Part shown: positions 31,400-42,454 of the stretch, one piece after another
Layout of the letters: each line of letters opens with the position of its first letter
Position numbering within the stretch: position 1 is the stretch's first letter
Source of the DNA: Echinarachnius parma
Taxonomy: Eukaryota; Echinodermata; Echinoidea; Clypeasteroida; Echinarachniidae
NCBI GenBank assembly: GCA_037951105.1
Contig: JBAMJV010009368.1
Location: 41,867 to 105,866, forward strand
Reading direction: 5' to 3'
Length of the DNA: 64,000 nucleotides
Made by a program: the position numbers and the translations under genes
The notes under the pieces: model-generated
Told to the model about the DNA's origin: nothing
The model's input: only the letters and a program-made list of their open reading frames with translations
Database searches by the model: none

Positions 31400-32220
31400 T
31401 TTTAAAGAAAAGAGGGAAGGGGCATGCCCACTAATCTACCGCAAAAATGAAAAAGGATAGGACTAGATGTAAGTAATCCCAGGGTTTTAATCCTCACCAT
31501 ACCCCACCCCCCCCCCCCCCCCTCCCCCCAACAACAAAAATACAACTGGGGTAGGGAACAACCCAAAAAATACTTTTTTTTTCACGAGGGCGATTTTGAA
31601 AATTTTGAGGGAGAAAAACGCCCTCGTGAAATTATTCACGAGGGCTATTTTGGGGCTCACGGGGGCTCTTTTTTTTATTACATCGTTTTTACTGCTCAAG
31701 GGTCTAAGAAATGATTATCATGATGTGATCTATCTGATTATGCCATGTTTGGTACGTTTCTGGCGCTTTCCGATCATGCAAAAAGATGGGGGGGAAAAAA
31801 AAAAAAAAAAAAAAAAAAAGTGCCGTGGCTCACAGGGGCGATTTCAAAGGTATCGGGGGCGAATCGCCCTTTGCCCCCGTGTATTTTTTTATACACCCAG
31901 ACCTTGTCCCCGCCCATGTTTCCCCAACCCTCATTTCCCAATTTCTTGAAAATTATTCAAGTTTTATAAATATACGGAAAATGTCTGCATAAATTTTACA
32001 AATGTCATATTTCCAATCTCCTCAAAAGTAAAAAGTAATATTCAACCAATAAAATAAAACAAATTTAATAATTTCAACACGATTCCTACCAAATTGCTTG
32101 TAATATTACAAATATTATTAATAACATAGAACGAGATCGTTTAACCAGGCCCAGCAGAGACTGCCAGAGTGCGTCACAGTGCACAGGTAAGCGTGCTCCA
32201 TGCGCAAAAGTAACATCGCA
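31400..32220. repeat. left-arm block matching 51890-52400 in inverted orientation
   Basis: Includes a C tract at 31506-31522, a GGGCGAATCGCCC-type repeat at 31565-31890 (absent from the right arm), and a long match from GACCTTGTCCCCGCCCATGT at about 31900 to CAGGTAAGCGTGCTCC near 32200. Confidence 0.8.
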
Positions 32221-33590
32221 ACACAAAAAAAAACGAACATAAAACAGTAAACACGCATTTCTCTTTATTTAATCAAACCAACATAATATCATCATTCAAA
32301 TAATATTAGCCTATAAATTCCAAGTGAATTTTTTTGAGATATTATTATTAATACACACAAACAAGATAAAAATGCAGATCATGCACTTGCAAGGCATTGG
32401 GGGCGTGTATTTGTTAACACGCCTAGGGCTATATATCTAGACATTCACTTTTAACGTACTGTCTAGACTCTCTAGTCTAGGCATAGAAGTAGAATGGTCT
32501 GTAATTTAATTTTTATTTGTAAAATTAAAAAAGTTGTGGTTCAAAAACAGGTTCTACCAAAATTAACACGGATCACGGATGTAAGGTAATGTGGTTTCAT
32601 ACCACATACTATTATAGAGGATACGGCGCGCGCGCGTACAGGTTATACATGCAACGGTATTATATTCGCGAGCCGTGTGTTATGCAAATGTCTATCACGG
32701 CGAATACAATACTACCATGTGCAATTGCGTTGAATAGCATGTTACGGGAATTCTTTGTCATCAAACATCGGGCTGTGTTTACCTCGGAAAAGTGTTAATT
32801 TTACCAGAATTACAACTTGTAAACGTATTTGGGACAGCACAATTGCAGAAAGAGAGTAAACATCTGCCTAGTCGTGAAAATTCAGGTGAGTAGCCGAAAT
32901 ATTTCCAACCAAATTGGAGGTTTTTTTGGGTGGATAAGTGGCTAGATACAGAACGTGTACACTATGGACTAGGACTAAAGGTATGACATGTAAAAAAAAA
33001 ACGTCCAAATGTGAATGTAAATGTCTCTACCTTTAGTCTTCTTGGACTAAGCTATCGTCGTACTTTTTTGTGCATGCACAGTGGAGCGCTCTGGCACGTG
33101 TGCGTGGGGCTGGCCTCATAAATATTCATATGATTCAATTCAATTCAAGGTATTTTATTCAACTATTTGTAGCCAAAGGCTAAATTACAAGTGAATTTAC
33201 AAGGTAAAAACATCAAAATTACATACAGTGAAAGAAAATATACATATTATATCAATACAATTCAAAATATAAATAAGAATGCAAGTGGTTGGCATGTAAA
33301 AGTGGCAGAATGTAAATATTGCCTATCAAAATAAGAGGAATAACAACACCATTATCAATATGATATCAATCTAGTCACTATGTAAATTAACTATCAAATA
33401 CGTAGTATCAACATTAAAGGCTTTTGCATAAAGTAGCATAACTTATTTAGTTAATGGGTAATCTTTACTTCAATAAAACTAATTGTAAGAGGGTTTAAAG
33501 CGTTATCAAGTATCTATGATTTTCATGCGCAAGCGCACTTCGGCTGTACTGGCGCTCGGCGAAGTCATATAATGGGAATACATGATGAAT
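32221..33590. other. left-arm sequence, no gene recognised
   Basis: AT-rich, with a GCGCGCGCGC stretch at about 32628 and an ATTCAATTCAAGGTATTTTA block at 33135 that resembles a LINE/SINE end. A short block (about 32386-32430) repeats the 33720-33770 sequence in inverted orientation. Confidence 0.4.
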
Positions 33591-34015
33591 GGGACAGCGG
33601 GCTATGTGAGCCTACAGCCCAGGCTTGGGGCCGCCGCCGGAAGGTGCTATATACTGGCCAGAACGGTCACATCATACACAATCTCCTGGTCATACACAGT
33701 ACGTAAAAGTGAATGTCTAGGCGTGTTAACAAATACACGCCCCCAATGCCTTGCAAGTGCATGATCTGCGACAGTACCGGTAATGTTAACCTAACCAGGC
33801 GCCGAATGAGCTGAAACAAGTTACGTTTACGGACAAATTTATCAAACAATTACGTTCACAACATGGTAACAACCAAATCATGAGCAATTTATGAACCCAA
33901 AATGCATTTACAATAAATAGTAGAACAAAATGTATTCGGTCTGCTTACCGAACAATCCGCTTCGCGGGATCTTCTGACGTACATGTATGGTAAGCCAAAT
34001 GAGCATAGATGTGCG
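33591..34015. repeat. innermost arm block, inverted match to 49000-49440
   Basis: Long reverse-complement match (for example AACAAATACACGCCCCCAAT ... GGTTAACATTACC). It marks the inner boundary of the large inverted duplication on the left. Confidence 0.85.
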
Positions 34016-34936
34016 CTAAATTAATAATTTGGCATCCCATATGTAATACGTATTTTCCCCAGGAGATTTATATCGATGAGGAGATCCCGAAGAAGAGAGT
34101 TGGAAAGAAAATGTAATTGTCTTGGTGTGGAACATTTTTTTAAGGTGGTATCGACCAGGAAAAAATTTGGTGACAGACATCCCCCCCCCACCCCCACCCC
34201 CCCCCCCCCCCCCCCCAAAGTGAGAGTGCCTTGCCAGCCAATTGTCTTGGTCTTGAAACAGTTTAGGAGGTGGTATTGACCGGGAAAAAAATTGGTGACC
34301 CCCCCCCCCCCCCCCCCCCTCCACTGAGCTGAGCCAATTGTCTTGGTCTCGAGCAATTTTGGGAGGAGATTATGGCGCGCCATTTGCCCAATAGTCCCGA
34401 TAAACACTGTTTATCGAGATCGCCGGCCCTCTAACGGCCAGATCTGCAGTTAGGGTGGCGCGCGGGGAGATAACATAAACCAGTAAAACTAGGAGAGAAT
34501 CAACTACAACGCAACGGAAGCAACGTTGATATAGCCAGGCAGAGCCCCATTCTTAGAGGGCCCTCATTAAAGCAATAGGGGGGTGCCCCCTAGCATAAAT
34601 CATGCACCGAGGGGGCTCCACATATATGGGCGGTGCCCCTAGTAGTCAGCTCTAAGGGTGCTCCCCAACATATAAAAGATGGACCCCCAGTCTTTTGGAA
34701 GGGTCCATAAAGCGATTGGTGGTGCCCCCTTGCCATCCATACAAAATTGTTAATCCCTCCCCTTTTCTCCCCTCCCGACAGTATTCCCATTCTCTGTTCA
34801 TATTTAATTAAAACCCTAAAACCAAGCCAGAATCCTACCCCCCCCCTCCCCCGCCCCCCGCCCCCCGGCTACCCCTAGACCATCCATACAATTAAATATG
34901 AACAGAGAATTGGAATACTGTCGAGGCCCTCTCAGT

Positions 34937-34972
<36 letters not shown>

Positions 34973-35260
34973 CACTAAGTTTTGTTTCCCGGTCGAGACC
35001 ACCTCAAAAACTTTGTATACAGACCAAAACAATTGGCTCAAGGCACTCTCATTGTTGGGGGGGGGGGGGGGGGGGGGGGAGGTTTGGTCACCACATTTTT
35101 CCCCGGTCAAGAACTCCTATGGCGCGCCATTTGCCCAATAATCCCGATAAACACTGTTTATTGCACCGATATGGTTTATTGGCGATAAACAGAGTTATTC
35201 ATCAGCCGTCGTTAGTGGCGCTTTGCCGACCCCTAGCATACATCATGCTCCGAGGGGCTA
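34016..35260. repeat. spacer with poly-C/poly-G tracts and short duplications
   Basis: Direct repeats of ATGGCGCGCCATTTGCCCAA (34373 and 35119), inverted copies of CTGTTCATATTTAATT (34795 and about 34890), GACCGGGAAAAA / TTCCCGGTC blocks, and long C tracts (about 34182-34216, 34298-34319) and G tracts (about 34937-34971, 35057-35079). No gene. Confidence 0.6.
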
Positions 35261-35264
35261 ATAA

Positions 35265-35690
35265 TATTATGTTAAAAAATGCCTCGTTCTCGCGATATCT
35301 CTAGAACCGGTTGACAGATCAAATTCAAACTTGGTATGAGCGTATATTGGGCCATATTGGGGAGACAATGATCTGATTAGATTTTGGGGTCATGAGGTCA
35401 AAGGTCAAGGTCACATGACTATATGCAAGAGTGGCTTGTAATGGCAAAATCTCAAGAACTGAATGTCAGATTTCAATCTATTTAACTTGGTACATGATTT
35501 TTTCTTAGGAGCCAATGTAGCCATCAAAGTTTGGGGTCTATGGTCAAGGTCACAGAACTCAAAATATATATATGAAAACAAAGACAATTTTAGTGCACGT
35601 TATTTTGGGCTTGATATTAAAATCGCGTCATAGCGGAGGCATAATTTTCGACTGCGCGCAGTCGAAGATCCATCTAGTTTTTTAAATGTT
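35265..35690. repeat. dispersed GACCTTTGACC repeat, inverted copy
   Basis: It ends GCGGAGGCATAATTTTCGAC then CTGCGCGCAGTCGAAGATCC, the inverse of 5857-5885. It carries a perfect DR1 (AGGTCAAAGGTCA) at 35395-35407. Confidence 0.7.
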
Positions 35691-35964
35691 TCCTCTTTTT
35701 AAAATTGTTGATTATCTCTCTATCTAATCACTATTTAAAAAAAAACATCACATGCACAATATCTTATTTAAAATGGTTCAAAGGTTAACCAATGAGTTTT
35801 TAGAGAGCGCCCTCTTGAGTTTGAACGGCTCTTTTTGAATGATAACTGGCTTTTTACTAAGTCGTTTGTAATGTTGTATTCCTTTTGAGCACGGTGGAGG
35901 TTTTGGTTACTAAAATTCAGTTTGACCAAAACTGTACTCTCTTTACCAGAACTCAACTATCCCT
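35691..35964. mobile_element. family F fragment
   Basis: The right end ACTCAACTATCCCT abuts TTAA at 35965-35968; the left end is lost. Contains AGAGCGCCCTCTTGAG and GGCTCTTTTTGAATGATAAC. Confidence 0.6.
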
Positions 35965-36151
35965 TTAATCTTTGGTATATATATAGGGGGCTCTTCAAGA
36001 ATATAACCCTTTTGTGAGGTAATGAAAAAAAGTATAATATTTGAAAAGCACACAATCGTAGTGACAGAATCAACTTTGTTTGATGAAAATCGATTCAGAA
36101 ACGGTTATTTTTTTATTGATAACTTACAAGTTTTAGCTACTAAAATCAATA

Positions 36152-36683
36152 CAGGGTGGCCCAAAAAAAACGGAACGGGGCACTTCCCAAAATATAATAC
36201 CACAATGTTTATGTTCATCGGATAGGGTGTCCTTTCCAATGAAAAACGATACCATGAGAACAGTAATTTTGGTCAGGTCGTTTTTGTTTAAGGACGTAGT
36301 GAGTGAGACCATGTCAGGTGCCGATTTATGTCGATTTCGACCTAGTCAATGCCAGTTTAACCACACTCCTTGCCCGTAATACCATTCAGCGACCAGGCCC
36401 ATTCTCTCGGCACACGACTGAGTGCACACTAACAATAGTGCGCGATGCTCAACGATATGAACGGCGGTTCGTGCAATTCATTAAGCGCTGGCTCAATACA
36501 AATTGACAAAAAAGAGAACCTGACATGGTACTCACTCACAGGGCCCTAAAACAAAAACTACACGACCAAATTGACTGTTCTTGGTATCGTTGTTCATTTG
36601 AAAAGACACTCTATCCGATGGACATAATACATGTGCTACTTTATTTTGGGAAGTGCCCCGTTCCGTTTTTTTGGGCCACCCTG
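36152..36683. mobile_element. Tc1/mariner-like MITE with 43-bp TIRs
   Basis: Ends CAGGGTGGCCCAAAAAAAAC / TTTTTTTGGGCCACCCTG, with TA at 36150-36151 and 36684-36685. The TIR match continues through ACGGGGCACTTCCCAAAATA, and a second inverted pair (CATCGGATAGGGTGTC) lies inside. The middle 200 bp may be a transposase remnant, but I see no intact frame. Confidence 0.8.
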
Positions 36684-36776
36684 TATAGTATAATAAGAAA
36701 TAATAGGCTATATTCAGGTTGATTCATGTTTTATTGTGCCATATTATTGTGCCAGTATATTATGTTATGGCCAGTT

Positions 36777-36781
36777 GTAAA
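36777..36781. repeat. target-site duplication of the gypsy element (left)
   Basis: GTAAA, repeated at 48439-48443. Confidence 0.9.
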
Positions 36782-36983
36782 TGTTGTATTAGTGGACTGG
36801 TATGAATAAAGAGATAACAGGCGGTTGTGTAAAGATATAACAACAACTTTAATCCAGTAATACAAACAAACGTCCGTGTCCAAACGGCGTCATCTTGCTG
36901 CTCATTCCGCAGCACTCCTTGCATAGCGTATATGTATAATGTACTTACATATGAATAATATAGTGCGCGTATATAATACAACA
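36782..36983 (-). repeat. 3' LTR of the gypsy element
   Basis: 202 bp, TGTTGTAT...ATACAACA. By eye it is identical to 48237-48438. A purine-rich tract (GGAAAGAGGGGGA on the minus strand, 36996-36984) lies directly before it, as required for plus-strand priming. Confidence 0.95.
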
Positions 36984-37801
36984 TCCCCCTCTTTCCGAAA
37001 AGATAAGATGGCAAATAACTTTTTGACTATCATATAAATGTGAAACATTCATTCAGACTATTAACATTCTAAACTTGTTTAAGCTTTGGATGCAGTCATT
37101 ATCATCTAATAAAAACTTTGATGGTGAAATAACTCAATCTCATTCTTATCGAACAACTGGTCTAATGATTATTCCTAATAAATCAGTTTTAGCCTTTTTA
37201 TAACACATATTAAGCGTTGTACACAATTAACGATTTTGTACTGAACAAATTGTCAAAAGTACTTGTATGCGATTTAACCTTTTCGACACATATTAAGCGT
37301 TTTACATTTAACGTAACTATTTAAATATTCATAATAGTTCTTTATGTAACTCTAATTAATTTTCTTGTTTCATATGAATAGAAAAACAACATTAATTCTA
37401 CGCAGTATGCACAATCACACAATCTAACCTTTTCATTTAAACTCAACTTATTTTTTGTCAATAAAAGCATTTCGTCTTGTACGTATTTAAAAGCCTTTGT
37501 GTCAAATTTGAATGAACTTTCCAATGTGAAATATCAGCTTCACAATAATTTAAATAATATTTGGGGTCCTAATGTTTGTACATAAAGTATGCAACAAATA
37601 TTTCAAACGGTATTAATTAAGATGCTATACATAGTAACCACTTAATGAACTACAAACACCAATAACTGATTAACATTGCGAAGTTAACAACATCCGCACT
37701 AATAGAGAACACAATGGATGAACATATCTTTGTTCAAGAACTGTTTACTCATACAATATTTACGATATTAACAGTGTAGCTGGTTTTCTCTCCAGTGTGT
37801 A

Positions 37802-40800
37802 CTACTCATGGTAACGCGAGGGTCGTCTGATCTCACGCCCATATCTTGTAGTGTAGTGTGTGGTGTCTGAGCGTGTGTTTGACGTGTGATGTTGTCTTTG
37901 TTTGTGTGTTTGTGTTTTGTTTTGACTTTGTCTCATCACTTCACTCCTGTCGCTGTCGTCTTCGAAATGTACTCGTTTTGGAACAATCTGTTTTTGAGTG
38001 GTTCCATTCGGCATCTCTCTTAAGTGAGATCTGTTCCTCCTCAAGATGCTGCCGTTGGGAGTTGCTACTTCGTAGGATCTTGGTTCTGGCCGCACTTTGC
38101 TCACTTCGGCTGGAAGCCACGTGTTGTCCTTAGGATCCAGAACTCTGACTTTCTGTCCAACGTGCAGAGGTGGTAATTCTCTAGAATGCACGTCGTGATC
38201 GTGTTTCATCTTCTCTTGTCTCTGAAACAGCAGATCAGGCGTAGACGATTGTCTGGTCAGATGGTGACTCGGAAGCGTTGTCCGGATTGGTCTCCCAAAG
38301 AGTAACTCTGCAGGTGATGGTAGATTGGAGTCAATTGGTGTGGCACGGAAATGTAGCAGTGCTGTTTGGATGTCTTGGCCAGTTCTTGTGCACTTTGTCA
38401 TGATCCCTTTGACAGTTTGCACCATGCGTTCGGCGAGTCCGTTGGATCTTGGGTATCGCGGAGATGATGTGATGTGATCTATTGACCATTTCTCGCACAT
38501 TTCTCTGAATGATTTTCCAACGAATTGTGGACCATTGTCTGATACCAGAGTTGTTGGTGGTCCAAAAAGACTGAAGATGCCACTCAGTATGTTCGCAACC
38601 GACATGCTGGATGTATTGTGCAGCTTGCGCACGATAGGATACTTTGAGTGGTAGTCAGTCACCAACAGGTATTCTTCTTTGTTGAAAGTGAACAGGTCAG
38701 TTCCAAGCTTCGTCCACGGTGACGTTGGTATGTCGTGAGGTTGCAAAGGTTCTCTTTGCTGCTTGGTTTGATTTTCTTGGCAGGCACAGCAATTCTTGAT
38801 GACTCGCTCAATGTTATTGTTGATCTTTGGCCAGTACACCGTTTCCCTTGCTAGTCTGCGAGTACGTTCGATCCCTTGGTGGCCCTGATGGAGTTGATTT
38901 AGAATGTTTTGTCTGAGTTCTGTGGGAATGATGACTTGATTTCCTTTGAAAAGTACACCATTTGATACTCCGATTTCATCACGGTATGGCCAAAAGGTTC
39001 TGACCTCTGTGGGAACTTCCTTTATCGTGTCTGGCCAGCCATTTGTGACGACTTTCCACAGAGCTCTCAGGGTAGGATCTCTCAATGTCTCATGCTGTAG
39101 TTCGTCCCTCTTCTTTTGCGCGAAGAATATCAGATCAATGTGCGAATTGATCTCTTCCACATTGACATCGAGTTGAACATCTTGGTTCTTGTCTGGATTG
39201 GGCATCCTGCTCAGGGCGTCTGATATGATCATCGATTTGCCTGGCTTGTATCTGACATCAAAATCATATCCTTGGATCTTGATGAGCAGTCTTTGTAGAC
39301 GAGGTGGTGCACATCTTAGTGGTTTTCTCGTGATCATTTCCAGAGGCTTATGATCAGTCTCGACATCGAACTGGTTTCCAAACAGGTACGTGTGGAAGCG
39401 TTGAATTCCAAACACTAGGGCTAGTGTTTCCCTCTCAATGTTGGAGTAGTTTGCCTGGCACGGTGAGAGAGACTTTGATGCAAATGCAACTGGTTTGCCA
39501 TCTTGCATCAAACATGCTCCAAGACCTTTCATCGATGCGTCGACCTCCAGGGTCGTCTTTTCCTTAGGATTGTAGTATTGCAGACAGGATTCTGCAGAGA
39601 TTGCTTTCTTGAGTTGATTGAAAGCGTGTTGATGATCGTCTTGCCATGTGAATGGCACATCTCGCTTCAGCAGTTCACGTAGAGGTGATGCCTTTTCCGA
39701 GAAGTTGGCGATGTGTGGAGCGAGATAGTTGAGAAGGCCAAGACACTTCTGTAGATCTTCTTTGTCCTGGGGTGTCGGCATGGCATGAATGTCTTCGATC
39801 TTCTGTGGATCAGGGCGGATTCCATCTCTGGTATACACGGAGCCGAAGAAGTTGATGCTGTCCGTCTTGATGATGCACTTCTTGCTGTTGAAGACGAGTC
39901 CTTCTCTTTGCGCAACTTCCATCAGTCTGTGGAGGTTCTTGTCATGCTCCGCCTCGGTACGTCCAACAACTGCGATGTCATCAGCGATGCAGATGCATCC
40001 TTCTGCTTGGCCAACAATGCGGTCCATATGTTGTTGGAACAGATCTTGGCTGACAGACAGTCCGAAAGGAAGACGTGTGTAGCAGTACCTGCCAAACGGG
40101 GTACGAAAAGTTGTCAGCTCCTGGGATTCTTTGGATAGGTGAACAGACCAGTATCCAGATTTAGCATCTAGCTTGGAGAAATGCTTTGCTCCAGAGAAGG
40201 TTGGATTGAGTTCTTCGAGAGTTGGAATCTTGTGTGGACATCTTTTGAGATTTTGATTCAATCTCCTGGGGTCTAGGCATACCCTCAAGGATCCATCTTT
40301 CTTGAGAACTGTCGTAATCGAACTACACCAGTCGGTGTGATGTTCGACTTTTCGGATGATGCCTTGCTTCTCCATCGAATCTAGCTCAGACTTCAGTTTG
40401 TCTTTGATGTGGACACTGCACTTCCGTGGTGGATCAATGGTGGGAGCAGCCTCTTCTCTGACATGCAGTGTCGCTTCCCCATGAAAATTACCAATACGGT
40501 CAAATTGTTCGGGATACAGTGCTTGCAGGTCCTTGACAGAGTTCAACGGAGGCGGTCCGCTGGTCGGGCTACGGCTCTGGTGGTGCATCTCGTGGATGGT
40601 TACAACCTGAAGCTCACTGCACATAGGCAGTCCGATGATCACTGGTCCGGAGACATCGACCACGTAGAACACTTGATCTCTCCACTCGGAGTCTTTGTAC
40701 TTGCACGTGATTGATAGTGTGCCCACACAATGTATTGGAGAACCGTTATATGCAGTAAGACGTGCAGTGGTTGGGCGAGTTACTGCTTGCCATCTGCTTC

Positions 40801-41851
40801 CATACATGGCCTTGATCGTTCGTAGAGGGAGTGTGTTTCCACTGGCACCGGTGTCAACCTTTGCGTGCAGGATGTGCTGTCCTGGTTTGCTTGGACAGAT
40901 GATCCCAATCTTGACGAATGCTTCTTTCTGATGCACAGAGTCAATGCGAGCATCTCCGTCATTTCCCAGTACGATAGTATGGAATTCTTCGAAGTCATCA
41001 TGCGTTTCTCCTCCTGGCTCTTTGGAGACTTCAGCAACCCTTTGTTTCGCTGGGTGTCTTGGGGGCGTGTTCTGCCTTCGTTGAGGAAAACTGCGATTGC
41101 TGCCTTGGCGTCCCCTGCTTTGACTTCGTCCTCGAAATGGTTTTCTATGTTTGGCCTTTCTGCAGCATTTGGCCCAGTGTCCCTTAGAACCGCAGGATTT
41201 GCAGGTATCTTTGTAAGCTGGACATTTGTGTGGCGGGTGATTCAGATCACAGTTGCCGCACTTCTTGCGTCCGGCTTGGTTGTGTGATAGGGCATCTACA
41301 TTGTTCGCTGCAGAGTCGATTGAGCGAAGACATTGTTTGCCAACAGCGATGGCTTCATATTTCCTGCCCTCACCTAGGAGCTCTTCTATCTTGTAGCCTT
41401 TGGGCTGGTCTAGCAAATCCTTCTGGAATGCCTCATTAGGTGTGGACGCAATAACTAGCTCTGTGACACGTTCCGAAAGTTCATTTTCAGTAAAGTCACA
41501 TTCTTTGGCTTTGCTCCGACATCTGTTTACAAATTCGTCGATAGTTTCACCTGAGTGCTGTCGATATCGCATCAGCTCGAGCCTGTGGATGCGGAAGTTC
41601 AGCTTGACTTTCAGCTGACCTTCAAGGGTTGACCACAGCAGTGCAGGGTTTTCTTGGTCATCATTAGATAGCCCGGATGCATTTATTCTGCGCAAACCTT
41701 CATTTCCTACTGCTATCTTTATTTTAATTGCTTGTTTCTTTGGGTCTTGGACATCATTGTCTTGGAGGCATAACTCCATGCGTTGTTTGAATAGCTTGAA
41801 TTCTTCTGGCACATCAGTGTTATTCCAATTCATTTCTGGATATCTCGACAT
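37802..41851 (-). CDS. gypsy Gag-Pol polyprotein (intact)
   Basis: 1349 residues in a single frame. Gag-like domain (about 1-190), two Cys-His zinc knuckles (about 198-229; the second is C-x2-C-x4-H-x4-C), aspartic protease with DTGAS at 333-337, reverse transcriptase with LDAKSGYW (561-568) and catalytic IADD at 622-625, RNase H (Asp771, Glu806, Asp833), integrase zinc-binding His988/His991/Cys1021/Cys1024 and catalytic Asp1052-Asp1105-(35)-Glu1141, then a basic C-terminal tail. The order PR-RT-RH-IN is Ty3/gypsy. There is no env frame. No frameshift separates gag and pol, so one long polyprotein is expected. The metal-binding RT motif has Ala-Asp-Asp after Ile rather than the more common Val-Asp-Asp. 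Confidence 0.95.
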   Translation of the reverse strand: MSRYPEMNWNNTDVPEEFKLFKQRMELCLQDNDVQDPKKQAIKIKIAVGNEGLRRINASGLSNDDQENPALLWSTLEGQLKVKLNFRIHRLELMRYRQHSGETIDEFVNRCRSKAKECDFTENELSERVTELVIASTPNEAFQKDLLDQPKGYKIEELLGEGRKYEAIAVGKQCLRSIDSAANNVDALSHNQAGRKKCGNCDLNHPPHKCPAYKDTCKSCGSKGHWAKCCRKAKHRKPFRGRSQSRGRQGSNRSFPQRRQNTPPRHPAKQRVAEVSKEPGGETHDDFEEFHTIVLGNDGDARIDSVHQKEAFVKIGIICPSKPGQHILHAKVDTGASGNTLPLRTIKAMYGSRWQAVTRPTTARLTAYNGSPIHCVGTLSITCKYKDSEWRDQVFYVVDVSGPVIIGLPMCSELQVVTIHEMHHQSRSPTSGPPPLNSVKDLQALYPEQFDRIGNFHGEATLHVREEAAPTIDPPRKCSVHIKDKLKSELDSMEKQGIIRKVEHHTDWCSSITTVLKKDGSLRVCLDPRRLNQNLKRCPHKIPTLEELNPTFSGAKHFSKLDAKSGYWSVHLSKESQELTTFRTPFGRYCYTRLPFGLSVSQDLFQQHMDRIVGQAEGCICIADDIAVVGRTEAEHDKNLHRLMEVAQREGLVFNSKKCIIKTDSINFFGSVYTRDGIRPDPQKIEDIHAMPTPQDKEDLQKCLGLLNYLAPHIANFSEKASPLRELLKRDVPFTWQDDHQHAFNQLKKAISAESCLQYYNPKEKTTLEVDASMKGLGACLMQDGKPVAFASKSLSPCQANYSNIERETLALVFGIQRFHTYLFGNQFDVETDHKPLEMITRKPLRCAPPRLQRLLIKIQGYDFDVRYKPGKSMIISDALSRMPNPDKNQDVQLDVNVEEINSHIDLIFFAQKKRDELQHETLRDPTLRALWKVVTNGWPDTIKEVPTEVRTFWPYRDEIGVSNGVLFKGNQVIIPTELRQNILNQLHQGHQGIERTRRLARETVYWPKINNNIERVIKNCCACQENQTKQQREPLQPHDIPTSPWTKLGTDLFTFNKEEYLLVTDYHSKYPIVRKLHNTSSMSVANILSGIFSLFGPPTTLVSDNGPQFVGKSFREMCEKWSIDHITSSPRYPRSNGLAERMVQTVKGIMTKCTRTGQDIQTALLHFRATPIDSNLPSPAELLFGRPIRTTLPSHHLTRQSSTPDLLFQRQEKMKHDHDVHSRELPPLHVGQKVRVLDPKDNTWLPAEVSKVRPEPRSYEVATPNGSILRRNRSHLREMPNGTTQKQIVPKRVHFEDDSDRSEVMRQSQNKTQTHKQRQHHTSNTRSDTTHYTTRYGREIRRPSRYHE

Positions 41852-42191
41852 GATGCACTTGTGATATTATGACTGATAACAACGAAGAAGAAATGGTATA
41901 GTTGCTTGATATCAATATTAAATAGTGCAAATCTACAAAGAGTGCAATTTCAAATATAGGGTGTACACCGTGAATAAATCACAATAGATAGATGTGAATA
42001 TGTCAATCACAAATGAATTGATTGTATGACACAAAATCACTAGGTATTTAGTGTACACGATGAAGAAATCAAAATATACGAGCTTGCAATTACATTCACA
42101 AAACATGTATATTCCTGTATGACAAAAAAAATTTGATAGTGAATTATCAATTCTGTCTATATTTTACACTCAGTAAGAATAAGATATCAAG
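41852..42191 (-). other. gypsy leader between nested insertion and gag
   Basis: Non-coding 5' leader of the retrotransposon. The 8-bp site ATATCAAG at 42184-42191 is the left target duplication of the nested element. Confidence 0.7.
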
Positions 42192-42454
42192 TAAGCCTGG
42201 GGCCCGGAAGAAAAAAACCCGGCCCGGACCGGCCCGGAAGTTGCTTCAGATTTTTTACCGGGTCCCGGACCGGCCCGGAACCCGGTAAAAACTCATCAGA
42301 ATAAACACTGTTTACATCATCTCTCTGAAGTACAATTTGGGCTTACAATAGGCTGTATTGGCATCGTTGAAATGGCTTTGATTTGAAGCTATTGACGCTT
42401 CTATTTTGTGATGAATCGGCATGTTTACGATGTTATTTTTTACTAGTTTGACAA